Of a stretch of DNA of 64,000 nucleotides, positions 9,001-16,737 are shown piece after piece. Numbering within the stretch: the stretch's first letter is position 1; each line of letters opens with the position of its first letter. The notes under the pieces were generated by a model. That model was not told the DNA's origin. It saw only the letters and a program-made list of their open reading frames with translations, and did no database searches. The stretch is from Rhizobium sp. Its GTDB lineage: Bacteria; Pseudomonadota; Alphaproteobacteria; Rhizobiales; Rhizobiaceae. Position numbers and translations under genes: made by a program. The stretch is from positions 94,005 through 158,004 of the forward strand of contig JAQGJP010000104.1 in NCBI GenBank assembly GCA_028290545.1. Reading direction: 5' to 3'.

Positions 9001-9579
9001 CTCCTCCGCAGTCTGTTCCTTTTGCTGGTAGGCGGGAGAAAGGTTCTTCCGCTTCCATTCAGCCGCATCAAAGGAAATATCCGACCACCAGGAAACCAGT
9101 GGTAGTTCGTGCTCCTTGTTGACGGCGTCGGACGCCGGCAGGGTGTTGATATAGGCCTTGATGTCGAGGACATCCTCAGGCTTCATCCCGCTATAGGAAT
9201 TGAACGGCATGACGGGATAGAGGTTGTGGCCGTCCCTGGCGACACCATCCATGACCGCGTTGAGAAATTCGGCGTTCGACCAGCCGCCGATGCCCTTTTC
9301 GCCGGACGAAATGTTGGAAGCATAGAATTTTCCCATTGCGGTTTCCATCTTGAAACCGCCCGACAGAATTTCAGTATTGTCGCCGGATCCATGACAGACG
9401 CCACATCCGGCGACCGCAAACAGCACCTTGCCGTTTTTGATGTCAGGCTTGTAACCGGCAAAGGCCCCGGTCTCGAACCTCGCGGCGGCAATCGCCTCGC
9501 TTTGAGACCCAAGGAAGAAAGCAAGAGCCATCGGCGCAATGGTAAGCACCGACATCACAGTCCGCCGAACCCAAGCCAT
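6091..9579 (-). CDS. Giant exported multihaem c-type cytochrome with charged repeat linker
   Basis: About 1162 residues from the preferred ATG at 9579, which has GGGAGG six bases upstream; an in-frame start at 9612 lacks this. A signal peptide ends near AIAA. In 9612 numbering four CXXCH haem sites are visible: Cys70 (CGVCH), Cys216 (CGNCH), Cys355 (CRNCH) and Cys742 (CFDCH). The first pair resembles di-haem dehydrogenase cytochrome subunits, with a Met ligand candidate in PVMPFN. The middle part (about 440-880) is not a family I can name beyond its lone haem site. Residues 920-1030 are a Lys/Asp/Pro-rich tandem repeat (EPKKDD, KPEKKQDPY), and the last 130 residues resemble the DUF4384 beta domain. 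It should be a periplasmic electron carrier; the ferric-reductase-like gene 45 bases upstream is the obvious redox partner. Confidence 0.8.
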   Translation of the reverse strand: MAWVRRTVMSVLTIAPMALAFFLGSQSEAIAAARFETGAFAGYKPDIKNGKVLFAVAGCGVCHGSGDNTEILSGGFKMETAMGKFYASNISSGEKGIGGWSNAEFLNAVMDGVARDGHNLYPVMPFNSYSGMKPEDVLDIKAYINTLPASDAVNKEHELPLVSWWSDISFDAAEWKRKNLSPAYQQKEQTAEERGRYLAQNVAGCGNCHTPHDASFNLDMANSLKGWTGLTNVTAPDISRGKLAALSDADVFLHGFIVEGKKFSGAALSDSTMRRLSVGLRELNEPDRKALYTFLSGTTLKEKEDLSKSPVAACKAKKDVKTTEVADDSSKFASAADAFMGKYCRNCHAPGQSDASIYSAGDLASIAQDKKFVVPGDAQKSRMFLSIKNGSMPKGSKPKADEVKQLEQWINALNAQPSTTVAEKPVDRGRRLIAYKEFDEAAFKDIFTVPDRDRKYQRYFSFRTQYNSLFWCEDDATYMKRMAILTGGFKKLLNSLSNQRELVFPKEVEGTQGLLVRVDLRDLGWSTEDHDHLAKNYFYGVDPESAKASSLKALAHETATGLPIMRIDWFMAFAALPENYNHLMKLPVNIRELEDDFKISVARNIEERRVKRAAFNKGSSGVSDHNRMIERHDIATGYYWKSYDFAGDAGKQVLEKYPHGPQELEPLDGHFEAFHHDGGEMIFSLPNGLQGYYLSKANGEQINEGPTSIVSHRKRPNGAKFGVTIINARSCFDCHANGVIANTDQMRSSIENSNNFDSDQKEILLSMYIQQKALDETFQADRDKFVGALSKLGVTETNNSTEQSFTAPSDAEIVTYNADKYDESLDLVSLASEFDMTPEAFESSVRKIADSRLTNLALGWLNKLEGGERIDRDEVETNYAALLPALMDLEPLYKTADYAATDDHGKENYTEPKKDDAAIYDKPEKKQDPYVEPKKDDTAAYKPADDQKNNDYAEPKKDDTAIYDKPEKKQDPYVEPKKDDAAAYQPADDKKKNDYAEPKKDDTAAYTPDDKKQDAYKPQADALILIARTDYTNATVGQKLSFDVVSSKTCELQVAYVEEDGNVEDIPQAMIGERFLLAGEKRTIPMADSGDLTFDKPGRDETLVALCRVDGLGDFRLDKKKAKEIAAKHRKFKRGISVVLKEKVDTDPTHIAFEFVNINVSK
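6523..6857 (-). repeat. In-frame tandem repeat coding the Lys/Asp/Pro-rich linker
   Basis: The cytochrome gene here carries about two and a half copies of a 129-base (43-codon) unit encoding YxEPKKDDxAIYDKPEKKQ followed by DPYVEPKKDD and a Tyr-Lys-Pro segment. Each unit is itself a half-repeat of EPKKDD. The reading frame is kept throughout, so unit number can vary without breaking the protein. Confidence 0.8.
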
Positions 9580-9624
9580 TTCCACCTCCCGATACCGAGC
9601 CAGAATTTGCAAAAAGTCAGATGC

Positions 9625-10923
9625 TTAACGGAATTCAAACTGCTCGAACCTGATCCGCCTTGGCTTCTCGCCAATCTTCGCAAGCCCTCGTACCAGCGCC
9701 TGCCGCAGCGGCGCGGGACCGCAGAACCAGAAATCCGCTTGCCCTGGTTTCACATGCGCAAGCTCTTTCAGTTTTTCTGCGTCCAGCCTGCCACTGTCAT
9801 TGGAAGCATGCAATATAAATCTGAAATTCTCCAGCTTTTCATCAAGCGCACGGAACAAGTCTTGATAGATTGCTTCGCCAACATCCCGCACGCAGTAGAT
9901 CATCGTGACCGAGATCTGCGGGTATTGTTGCAGATCTGCAGCCATTGCGGCAAAAGGCGTAACCCCGATGCCGCCGGCGATCCAGATCTGCTGGGCGCCG
10001 CCGCGGCCGAAATGGAAATGTCCATATCCGCCCTCCACTCTCAAAATATCGCCGGCATGCAGATTTTCCCGGAGCCGCCTGGTATAATCGCCGAGCGGTT
10101 TTACCGAAATGGTCAGGCTGCCGTCGGCAGCGATCCTGGACACCGTGAACGGATGCGGTTCCCGCAGCCCGCGCCTGCGAATATGGGCGATGATGAACTG
10201 CCCTGCCCTGAGCTTCAGTCGGCGGCCTGTCGGAACGGCAGTGATGACCGTTGCCGCAGCATGCTTTTCGACCGCGACTATCCGATAGCTTTTCTTTTTG
10301 AAATGCGAAATGGATTGCGTATACGCGTAACTTACAATTCCTACGAGTGACGCAAAGTTAAGTATATACGCAATGGTTTCCGTCTGATCGAACGGCTTCT
10401 TGACGAAAAACTGGTGAAACGCGATCGCGAGGAAAGCAAAGCCGATAAATCGATGCGTCGCATACCAAATATGATAAGGAAACTGAAATTTCAGAAAAGG
10501 TATTTTTTTGACGATACTGAAGACGATTAAGGCGCAGAGTGCGAAGAACGTGTAATATCCCGTGAGCTTTGCGAGTTCGTTGAGCTCCTTGTTCTGAAAC
10601 AGGCCGGTGAAATTGGGCGTATAAATGTAGTGAACAAGGATCAGGACAAGGATCAGATAACCGATCCGGCGGTGGGCGACATACAGGCGATCCAGGCCGC
10701 CGAACAGGTATTCCAGAACCTTGATGCGGGTCGCCATCAGCAATGAAATGGACATCAGCAGGAATGCGCACATTGCTGCTTCGAGCGAAATCGCCGTCAT
10801 GGGACTTGTGTAATTTATCGCCGGGATCGCCGCGATTGCCGATCCGATCACAATCAACGCAACAACCAGATAACCCACGTCACGCCTCGCGACAGTCGTT
10901 TGCGCACAGTCTTCTCTTGACAT
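9625..10923 (-). CDS. Ferric-reductase-type membrane flavocytochrome oxidoreductase
   Basis: 432 residues. The N-terminal half has about six membrane helices with paired histidines able to bind two b haems across the membrane (His84 and His98 in one helix, His157 and His170 in another), as in ferric reductase / NADPH oxidase transmembrane domains. The C-terminal half is a ferredoxin-NADP reductase module: FAD site HPFTVSRI, nucleotide-binding AGGIGVTPFAAMA, and the C-terminal FCGPAPLRQAL. It would carry electrons from cytosolic NAD(P)H across the inner membrane to an exported acceptor. The cytochrome c gene starts 45 bases downstream and OmpA ends 39 bases upstream, all on the same strand, so they probably share a transcript. 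Confidence 0.82.
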   Translation of the reverse strand: MSREDCAQTTVARRDVGYLVVALIVIGSAIAAIPAINYTSPMTAISLEAAMCAFLLMSISLLMATRIKVLEYLFGGLDRLYVAHRRIGYLILVLILVHYIYTPNFTGLFQNKELNELAKLTGYYTFFALCALIVFSIVKKIPFLKFQFPYHIWYATHRFIGFAFLAIAFHQFFVKKPFDQTETIAYILNFASLVGIVSYAYTQSISHFKKKSYRIVAVEKHAAATVITAVPTGRRLKLRAGQFIIAHIRRRGLREPHPFTVSRIAADGSLTISVKPLGDYTRRLRENLHAGDILRVEGGYGHFHFGRGGAQQIWIAGGIGVTPFAAMAADLQQYPQISVTMIYCVRDVGEAIYQDLFRALDEKLENFRFILHASNDSGRLDAEKLKELAHVKPGQADFWFCGPAPLRQALVRGLAKIGEKPRRIRFEQFEFR

Positions 10924-10962
10924 CCGACCGGAGCATCGCGGTCGCCCGGACGATCTGTGCCA

Positions 10963-11559
10963 TCATTGGGTGATCCTGACGACCTCAACCCTGCGGTTGA
11001 CCGGCGATTCCGGATCGTAGGTGTCCTTCAGCCGCTCCTCGCCGAACCCGACGGCGATCAATCGCGAAGGATCGAGATGGTAGGAGGTGACCAGAACCCT
11101 GCGGACGGCTGCAGCGCGCGCTTCGGACAGCTCGAAATTGTGTTCATCGGTGCCCGATGTATCCGTGTGGCCATTCAGCGCTATGCGTACTTTCGACATG
11201 CTTGGGTCGGACAGGGCCGCGCCCAGGGCTTCGACCTGTGTATGTGCCGCGGCACTGATCTCTGCGGAATCGAGTTCGAACTGTATTTGCACATCGATTT
11301 TCGGCAGCTCTTTCTCGGCAATGATTTCGGCCAGCTTTTTACGCTGATTGATCTGTATGCCCCGACCGGGAAGACTGTCGAGAAATTGTGCGTCATTCCT
11401 GCTGAGCCCGGTTTCCCTCAAGCCCCTCTTGATGGTTTTCTTTGGCTTGAGCTTATTGAGGATCGTACCGGAAGTGACCTCCTGCGCCGCGACGGGCTGC
11501 AGGCCGGCGACAGACAATGCAATCAAACCTATCGCTGCGACATGTAGAAGCTTTTTCAT
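10963..11559 (-). CDS. OmpA family outer-membrane/peptidoglycan-associated protein
   Basis: 198 residues from the ATG at 11559, supported by GGAGAAG six bases upstream; a longer frame to 11619 has no such site. A signal peptide (about 1-25, VAAQ-EV) is followed by a short linker and a C-terminal OmpA-like peptidoglycan-binding domain: FELDSAEI, LNGHTDTSGTDEHN, LSEARAAAVRRVL and NRRVEVV. Mature protein should sit in the periplasm, non-covalently bound to peptidoglycan; there is no room for a beta-barrel. It lies between the caspase-Sel1 gene and the ferric-reductase gene and may anchor the exported complex. Confidence 0.85.
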   Translation of the reverse strand: MKKLLHVAAIGLIALSVAGLQPVAAQEVTSGTILNKLKPKKTIKRGLRETGLSRNDAQFLDSLPGRGIQINQRKKLAEIIAEKELPKIDVQIQFELDSAEISAAAHTQVEALGAALSDPSMSKVRIALNGHTDTSGTDEHNFELSEARAAAVRRVLVTSYHLDPSRLIAVGFGEERLKDTYDPESPVNRRVEVVRITQ

Positions 11560-11706
11560 TTGTCTTCTCCAAAAACGGCAAGTGATACTAGCAACAAGGC
11601 GACTTGAAATCAGTAGCATTTTTGGCCGATGTTTGGTGTTACCGATGTTACCGTGCCTTCTCTACGTTTGCGGGAAGAACAATATTCGAGGCGACGGCGC
11701 CCAGCG

Positions 11707-14331
11707 TCAATTTCGGACGCTGGACCGCGCCATGAGATCGATCGCCTGATTGCTCGCAGTACCGAACACGCCATCGAGTGCGCCGGAATAGTAGCCGCGC
11801 TCCTTGAGCGCCCGCTGAATCTCGCGACGGAAAGCCCGGGAATAGCTTGTCGCTCCCCCACGCATCAGGTTGATGAAACCGATGTCCCGGCCCTCCATGG
11901 AAGCCATGGCCAGACGGGCTGCTGCGGCTGGGTCGGGGTTCGTGCCCAGTCCCTTGTCGACAAGAAGTGAAAGGTTGCCCATTGCGAAGGTATTTCCGGC
12001 GTTGGCAGCACGTTCGTACCAGTATTTCGCCTGGCTGTAGTCCTGGCGGACGCCCCGGCCGTTTTCATAGAGCCAGGCGAGGGAGCCCATCGAATAGGCA
12101 TCGTTTTTCTCCGCTGCCCTTTCGTACCATACACGCGCTTCTTCGAAATTGACCGGGGCGCCGAGGCCGTTCTGAAGCGCGTAGCCGATCGATCCCATGG
12201 CATTGAGATCGCCAAGCGCTGCCGCCTTGCGATAATATTCCAGCGACCTTGCATAGTCATGCGGCACGCCCACCGCTTCGCGATACAACCAGCCAAGCGA
12301 GGTGAGGGAATAGGCATCATTCAGCGCGGCAGCTTTTTCATACCAGCGTATCGCCTCGAGATAGTTGATCGGCATGCCGAGGCCGTACTGAGCCATGTAG
12401 CCGAGCGACGACATGCCGGTTACATCGTTTTTCTCCGCGGCACGGCGATAAAGATCGATCGCTCTTCCGTAGTCGCGTCCGACGCCTCTGCCTTCGCGAT
12501 AGAGCCATGCCAGCGCTGACAGCGAGTACCCGTCGTTGCGCTCGACGCCCTTCTCGTACCAGTAGCGGGCTTCTTCGAAGTTGACATTGGTTCCGAGACC
12601 GTTTTGCAAGGCATAGCCGAGCGATCCGATCGCATTCACATCGCCTTGAAACGCTGCCTTGCGGTAGAGTTCCAGCGATTTGACAGGGTCACGCTGAACG
12701 GCGATACCCTCGCGATAGAACCAGGCGACCGCTGCCTGGGCATTGGCGTAATCCCGCTCCGCCGCCTTGGTGTACCAGTCCAGGGATCGCTGGTAATCCC
12801 GCGGAATGCCGTTGTAGCCCTCGCGATAGATCCAGCCGAGCGACGCCTGGGCATAGGAATTGCCGGCATCGGCCGCCTCCTCCAGCATCCGCATACCCTT
12901 CTGCATATCCTTGGGCTCGCCATTGCCGTAGATCACCAGCCAGGCCATGTTTGAGTAGGCATAGGAATTGCCGAGATCCACCGCCTTTTGATACCAGTGG
13001 CGGGCCTCCCCGTAATTGCGACTTATGTCGTGGGCGCGGCCGACCATATCGCTCAACATCGAGTCGCGCGGATCCATCCCGGCTGCGCGCGTGCAGACAT
13101 CGATTGCCCTCCGAACCTGGATATCGGCGAAAGCCACACCGGCAAGACCCGGCTCGGAGCCCGGCTCACCCGCAAGTCCATAGCACTCGCGCGCAACGGG
13201 GGTGGCGCTCCTGACATTCGGCCGAAATCCGGTCACCTTCTCCTCAACCTTGAGATCCGGCTTTGCGATCAGCAGCGCCAGCCGCTTTTCGCCCAGCGCC
13301 CTGTACAGCTTGTCATTGGCGTATTTGTCGATGAATGCCTGGATCGCCAGCGCATTGCTGGAGGACTTGACGCGATCCCAGTCGGCGGCCGCAGAATTGT
13401 CGGGTATGTTGGGCCGCACGACCGTTTCGGCCTTGTCGACCTTGTCGACAGTCTCGACTTTTTCGGGCTCGACCTTGTTGGGCTCGACGGTTTCAGTTTT
13501 GCTCGCATCCGTGACTGTGTCCGAGGCTGGTCCGTTCAGATAGACCTCGCCCGGAATTTCGTCGTAGTAGGACGGGGTCTGGTCGTGATCGACAGTCTTG
13601 GCGAGTTTGGCGACCTCTATTTGCAGGGTCTTTGCCAGTTTCACCTGCGACATGCCAGGGATCTTGAGGAGCGGGATGAGCTTGCGCGTGAAAACCGAAT
13701 TCGGCTCGGGATCGTCCTCACTGAGTGCATCCAGTGCGACCTGCTTGCCGCCAGCCGAAAAGAGCATGAACACGCCCTTCCCCGGCGGGCCTTCGTTGAC
13801 CAGACCGACACTGCGGCCAATGCTGCGGCCTGCGATCTTCTTGAAGGGGTTTTCGCGACAGGCGTCCAGGATCATGAATATTCGCCCAGGCTTTCGCTCC
13901 TGCAGCGCGTCGATGATGGCATCGGCCGATCGCGCCTCGTCCAGCACAACATCCTCGTCCTCGTTCGGGGCTATTTCCGGAAAATCGGTCGGCAGCAGGT
14001 AGTTGACGCTGCCGACGGCGACGCCATGCCCCGCGTAGAAAAAGAAGGCGGTATCACCCTCCTCCACCTTGTCCGCGAACTCGCTGATCTTGCGGTTCAG
14101 TTCAGCGCGATTGACATCGATTGCTTCGATGACCACGTCGAAGCCGATCTCCTTGAGGGCGGCGCCGACCGCATGCGCATCATTGGCAGCCTTGCTGAGG
14201 TCAGCAACGGCGTCGTACTGGTTGTTGCCGACCACAAGCGCAACACGCCGTCCCTCGGCGTGAGCCACGCCAAAGCAAAGCGTCGAAAACAACAAAAACA
14301 ACGTGAAAATGCGGATCGATACAGCCATCAT
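11707..14331 (-). CDS. Exported caspase-like (C14) protein with ten Sel1 repeats and a peptidoglycan-binding-like tail
   Basis: About 874 residues from ATG 14331; the open frame reaches a TTG at 14367, but the ATG gives a clean signal peptide ending FGVAHA-EG. The caspase domain follows at RRVALVVGNNQY with His in FYAGHGVAV (about residue 102) and Cys in ILDACRENPF (about 158). A low-complexity Glu/Lys/Val/Pro linker (about 280-320) leads to ten consecutive Sel1/TPR-like repeats of 36 residues (about 455-815), a protein-protein interaction scaffold. The last 40 residues resemble a peptidoglycan-binding domain (IQRALKERGYYSGALDGVFG). It is the first gene of the exported block. The arrangement suggests a wall-tethered protease with a large binding platform; its targets are unknown. 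Confidence 0.85.
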   Translation of the reverse strand: MMAVSIRIFTLFLLFSTLCFGVAHAEGRRVALVVGNNQYDAVADLSKAANDAHAVGAALKEIGFDVVIEAIDVNRAELNRKISEFADKVEEGDTAFFFYAGHGVAVGSVNYLLPTDFPEIAPNEDEDVVLDEARSADAIIDALQERKPGRIFMILDACRENPFKKIAGRSIGRSVGLVNEGPPGKGVFMLFSAGGKQVALDALSEDDPEPNSVFTRKLIPLLKIPGMSQVKLAKTLQIEVAKLAKTVDHDQTPSYYDEIPGEVYLNGPASDTVTDASKTETVEPNKVEPEKVETVDKVDKAETVVRPNIPDNSAAADWDRVKSSSNALAIQAFIDKYANDKLYRALGEKRLALLIAKPDLKVEEKVTGFRPNVRSATPVARECYGLAGEPGSEPGLAGVAFADIQVRRAIDVCTRAAGMDPRDSMLSDMVGRAHDISRNYGEARHWYQKAVDLGNSYAYSNMAWLVIYGNGEPKDMQKGMRMLEEAADAGNSYAQASLGWIYREGYNGIPRDYQRSLDWYTKAAERDYANAQAAVAWFYREGIAVQRDPVKSLELYRKAAFQGDVNAIGSLGYALQNGLGTNVNFEEARYWYEKGVERNDGYSLSALAWLYREGRGVGRDYGRAIDLYRRAAEKNDVTGMSSLGYMAQYGLGMPINYLEAIRWYEKAAALNDAYSLTSLGWLYREAVGVPHDYARSLEYYRKAAALGDLNAMGSIGYALQNGLGAPVNFEEARVWYERAAEKNDAYSMGSLAWLYENGRGVRQDYSQAKYWYERAANAGNTFAMGNLSLLVDKGLGTNPDPAAAARLAMASMEGRDIGFINLMRGGATSYSRAFRREIQRALKERGYYSGALDGVFGTASNQAIDLMARSSVRN

Positions 14332-14525
14332 GTTTGCACCCAGGCGCAAGAAGGCGTTAATCTTCAATTCATTGTAAAAATAGGGGCTGTTCTCGTCAAC
14401 TGCTTTGTGGCCGGCATGTATCAGACAGTCGAAAGCATCCGGCGATTGAGTGCCCGGGTCGAAGAACTCTATCGGCGTCGATGCAGTGGACGATCATCGG
14501 TAACCCGGCTGAAAATATTGCTGCA

Positions 14526-14556
14526 AACAAAAAGTGCCCGCGGTTGAAGCGGGCAT
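14526..14556 (-). terminator. Rho-independent terminator of the RTX gene
   Basis: On the minus strand a perfect 7-base stem TGCCCGC / GCGGGCA with a 7-base loop is followed by CTTTTTGTTTG. It lies about 30 bases past the stop of the 14585-16303 gene. On the plus strand the stem is followed only by TTTGTTCTT. Confidence 0.75.
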
Positions 14557-14584
14557 TTGTTCTTCGCGGAAGTCGCTGACGACG

Positions 14585-16303
14585 CTAAAGCATCATCTGT
14601 GTTTCGACGAACTTGCTGCCACCGTCGATGACGATCGTGAAATCGGCTTTTTCATCGCCGTCCCAGTCCCCGGTCAAAATCGTATCACCATGGTTGTCTT
14701 CAAATCGAAGCTGGCCGGCGCGGCCCGAAAACTCGTCGGACCCGATGAACTTGAAGGCCTGATTCTTGTTAGCCAAGGTGTTTGCGTCGATGCCGCTGAG
14801 ATCCAGAACATCGCCCTGCTTGAAGTTCATATCCTTGATCAGGTCGGAGGAATGATCCACTGTCGCGTCGAAGATAAAGCTGTCGGCGCCCTTGCCGCCG
14901 ATAAGAACGTCATTGCCCTTGCCGCCGTTCAGCATATCGCGACCGATTCCGCCCTTGATAACATCCCAGCCGCCCTGGCCGTTCAAGATGTTCGACAGAT
15001 CATTGCCGGTGATGTTGTTGCCAACCGCTCCACCGTCGACGTTCTTCTGGTGCGACGTAAGCTGCAGGTTTTTGCCCGATGCGGCTGTGACGAAATTTTC
15101 GTAGCTCACGGTAAAGGTCTTAACCGATTCGCCGACCTCATAGACGCTGACGTCGTTCATGATCTCGATGCTGATGCCTTCGCCAAACGGATGTGAATCC
15201 TGAAGCAATGTGAAGCCCTCGGACCAGGACTGCTTATAGCCAATAATATCGAGTTCAGCCTCGAAATCACCATAGCCGATTTTCCAGTCGAACGATGCCT
15301 CCAGAACCAGTGACGTAATGGCCTTCAACGTGACCGACATGGCATAGGTCGCATCCACGGTGAAGGTGCCTTCCCCTTCCGGTGTGTCGAATTTGAATTT
15401 GTCCCCCAGGTCACCTTCGACGGTCTGACCGAGACTTGTCTCCATCGTTACATCGATATCGGGCGTGTACGTGATATCCTGCGCCAGTGAAGCGGTCCCG
15501 ACAAGCCTGGCATCCAGCACGCCGGCTTCGACGTTGAAGGAAACCGGCCCCATGTCGAGACCTTGACCGAAGGACAGGGGAATCGGCAAAAAGCTGTCCA
15601 GATCAACTTCGGCCGTCAGGAACGGACTGGATTTTCCGGTCATATGCAACGAACCGAATTGCGAACCGTCGTTGATCAGTTCGGCATCTTCATAATTGAA
15701 TTCCGGCAGGGCCGCGGTGACCGAACCGTAACCCAAGTCCAGCGTATAGCCGCCAACGCCGCCCAGATTCTCCGCGGTGATCTTGAAAATCTCGGTTGTC
15801 GGGATGCCGAGGTTCACATCGGCGTTCAGAATGTTCTGACTACCGGAACCGCTGGCTATCAAGATGTCATAGCTGTAGCCCACATTGGCCTGCACATTCG
15901 CAGTAAGGCTGGCACCCAGTTCCATTTTTACATAGGAATCGGCCGCGCTTGGCCCCGCAGCGTCGATCCCCTTGTCTTGCAGATCGGTATAGGTAAACGC
16001 GGATGTGTCAATGAACGCTGCAGCGTTCGGTATCGCCTTTGCGGGTGACACCACGGCATTCGCATCGAATTCGAAAGAGGATTGCAGACTTCCCAGGTCC
16101 AGCCTGGCAGTTCCAAGCAGGTTGAACGCCAGATCATAGGTAGCGGATATGCTTCCGAAAACGGATGCGACATCGGCTATGCCAAAATTGATGCTGGACG
16201 TCTTCGTGTCCTGCTCATGGAAATCGAGGTCAAGGAAATTGTATTCCAGAGCGGTGCCTGCACCTTCTCCAAACATCCCGCCGATGAAATTGAACTGTGT
16301 CAT
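14585..16303 (-). CDS. RTX calcium-binding protein, probably type I secreted
   Basis: 572 residues with no N-terminal signal peptide. The first 430 residues are low in cysteine and rich in Gly, Asp, Ser and Thr with predicted beta character, and match no family I recognise. A short run of RTX nonapeptides follows at about 435-480 (GGWDVIKGG, GRDMLNGGKGNDVLIGGKGADSF), then a C-terminal region like that of serralysins (LIKDMNFKQGDVLDLSGID, DTILTGDWDGDEKADF, ending in hydrophobic residues), which is the usual uncleaved type I secretion signal. No zinc-protease HEXXH motif is present, so it is not itself a serralysin. No ABC/HlyD/TolC genes are in the window. The start is backed by a GGGGGG run upstream, and a terminator follows. 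Confidence 0.8.
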   Translation of the reverse strand: MTQFNFIGGMFGEGAGTALEYNFLDLDFHEQDTKTSSINFGIADVASVFGSISATYDLAFNLLGTARLDLGSLQSSFEFDANAVVSPAKAIPNAAAFIDTSAFTYTDLQDKGIDAAGPSAADSYVKMELGASLTANVQANVGYSYDILIASGSGSQNILNADVNLGIPTTEIFKITAENLGGVGGYTLDLGYGSVTAALPEFNYEDAELINDGSQFGSLHMTGKSSPFLTAEVDLDSFLPIPLSFGQGLDMGPVSFNVEAGVLDARLVGTASLAQDITYTPDIDVTMETSLGQTVEGDLGDKFKFDTPEGEGTFTVDATYAMSVTLKAITSLVLEASFDWKIGYGDFEAELDIIGYKQSWSEGFTLLQDSHPFGEGISIEIMNDVSVYEVGESVKTFTVSYENFVTAASGKNLQLTSHQKNVDGGAVGNNITGNDLSNILNGQGGWDVIKGGIGRDMLNGGKGNDVLIGGKGADSFIFDATVDHSSDLIKDMNFKQGDVLDLSGIDANTLANKNQAFKFIGSDEFSGRAGQLRFEDNHGDTILTGDWDGDEKADFTIVIDGGSKFVETQMML

Positions 16304-16737
16304 GCCATTCCCCCCTTTTTAATTGTTGTCCGAGACGTGCAATCGCGTCCGGTTATCTATTTTGTCGCTCAACTCATGCCCGACACTGTAGGCGCCGCCT
16401 GCCTATACGTCGCGTTTCATTCCGGGGAAGCACAAGCACAATCCAGTTCAAAGTGAAAAAAATCACTTGGAACCGATTCCAAAAATAGTTGCGGCAATAC
16501 TGATGAAGTCTCACGCTCCCCGCTTCATCGAGAACACAATTATCATCGCGGGATACAAAATTCAACATATGCAACTGAAGAGAGCAGCGAATATTCAGTT
16601 CGTCGCCTCCGTTGCTCACAAATATTTCAGAAAAAGCTTATTTTAGCTTATAGTAATAATTCGCAGGCAAACCTATGCTTCAGCTGGCGAGGTCATACTG
16701 GTCTGCAACGCCCTCGCATCGATCGGCACAACCTGGC
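16304..16737. other. Intergenic region upstream of the RTX gene
   Basis: No gene is supported in these 434 bases. The stretch is clearly more AT-rich than its surroundings from about 16440 to 16680 and should hold the RTX promoter. One 16-base palindrome stands out (16467-16482, listed separately). Confidence 0.5.
16467..16482. promoter_or_regulatory. Palindromic operator candidate upstream of the RTX gene
   Basis: TTGGAACCGATTCCAA is an inverted repeat with 6-base arms and a CCGA centre. The AACCG-ATT core with a central CG is the form seen in LacI-family operators. It lies 165 bases upstream of the RTX start. No LacI-type regulator gene is in the window, so the binding protein is unknown. 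Confidence 0.35.

Noticed and set aside
4240..14331. Caspase block considered as a known phage-defence system (gasdermin or CBASS type)
   Set aside because: No gasdermin, CD-NTase or cytosolic sensor gene is present and all main components carry signal peptides or membrane helices.
12988..14547. 519-residue open frame on the plus strand
   Set aside because: It is antisense to the caspase-Sel1 gene, which has a signal peptide, catalytic motifs and ten repeats; the plus-strand translation has no recognisable domain.
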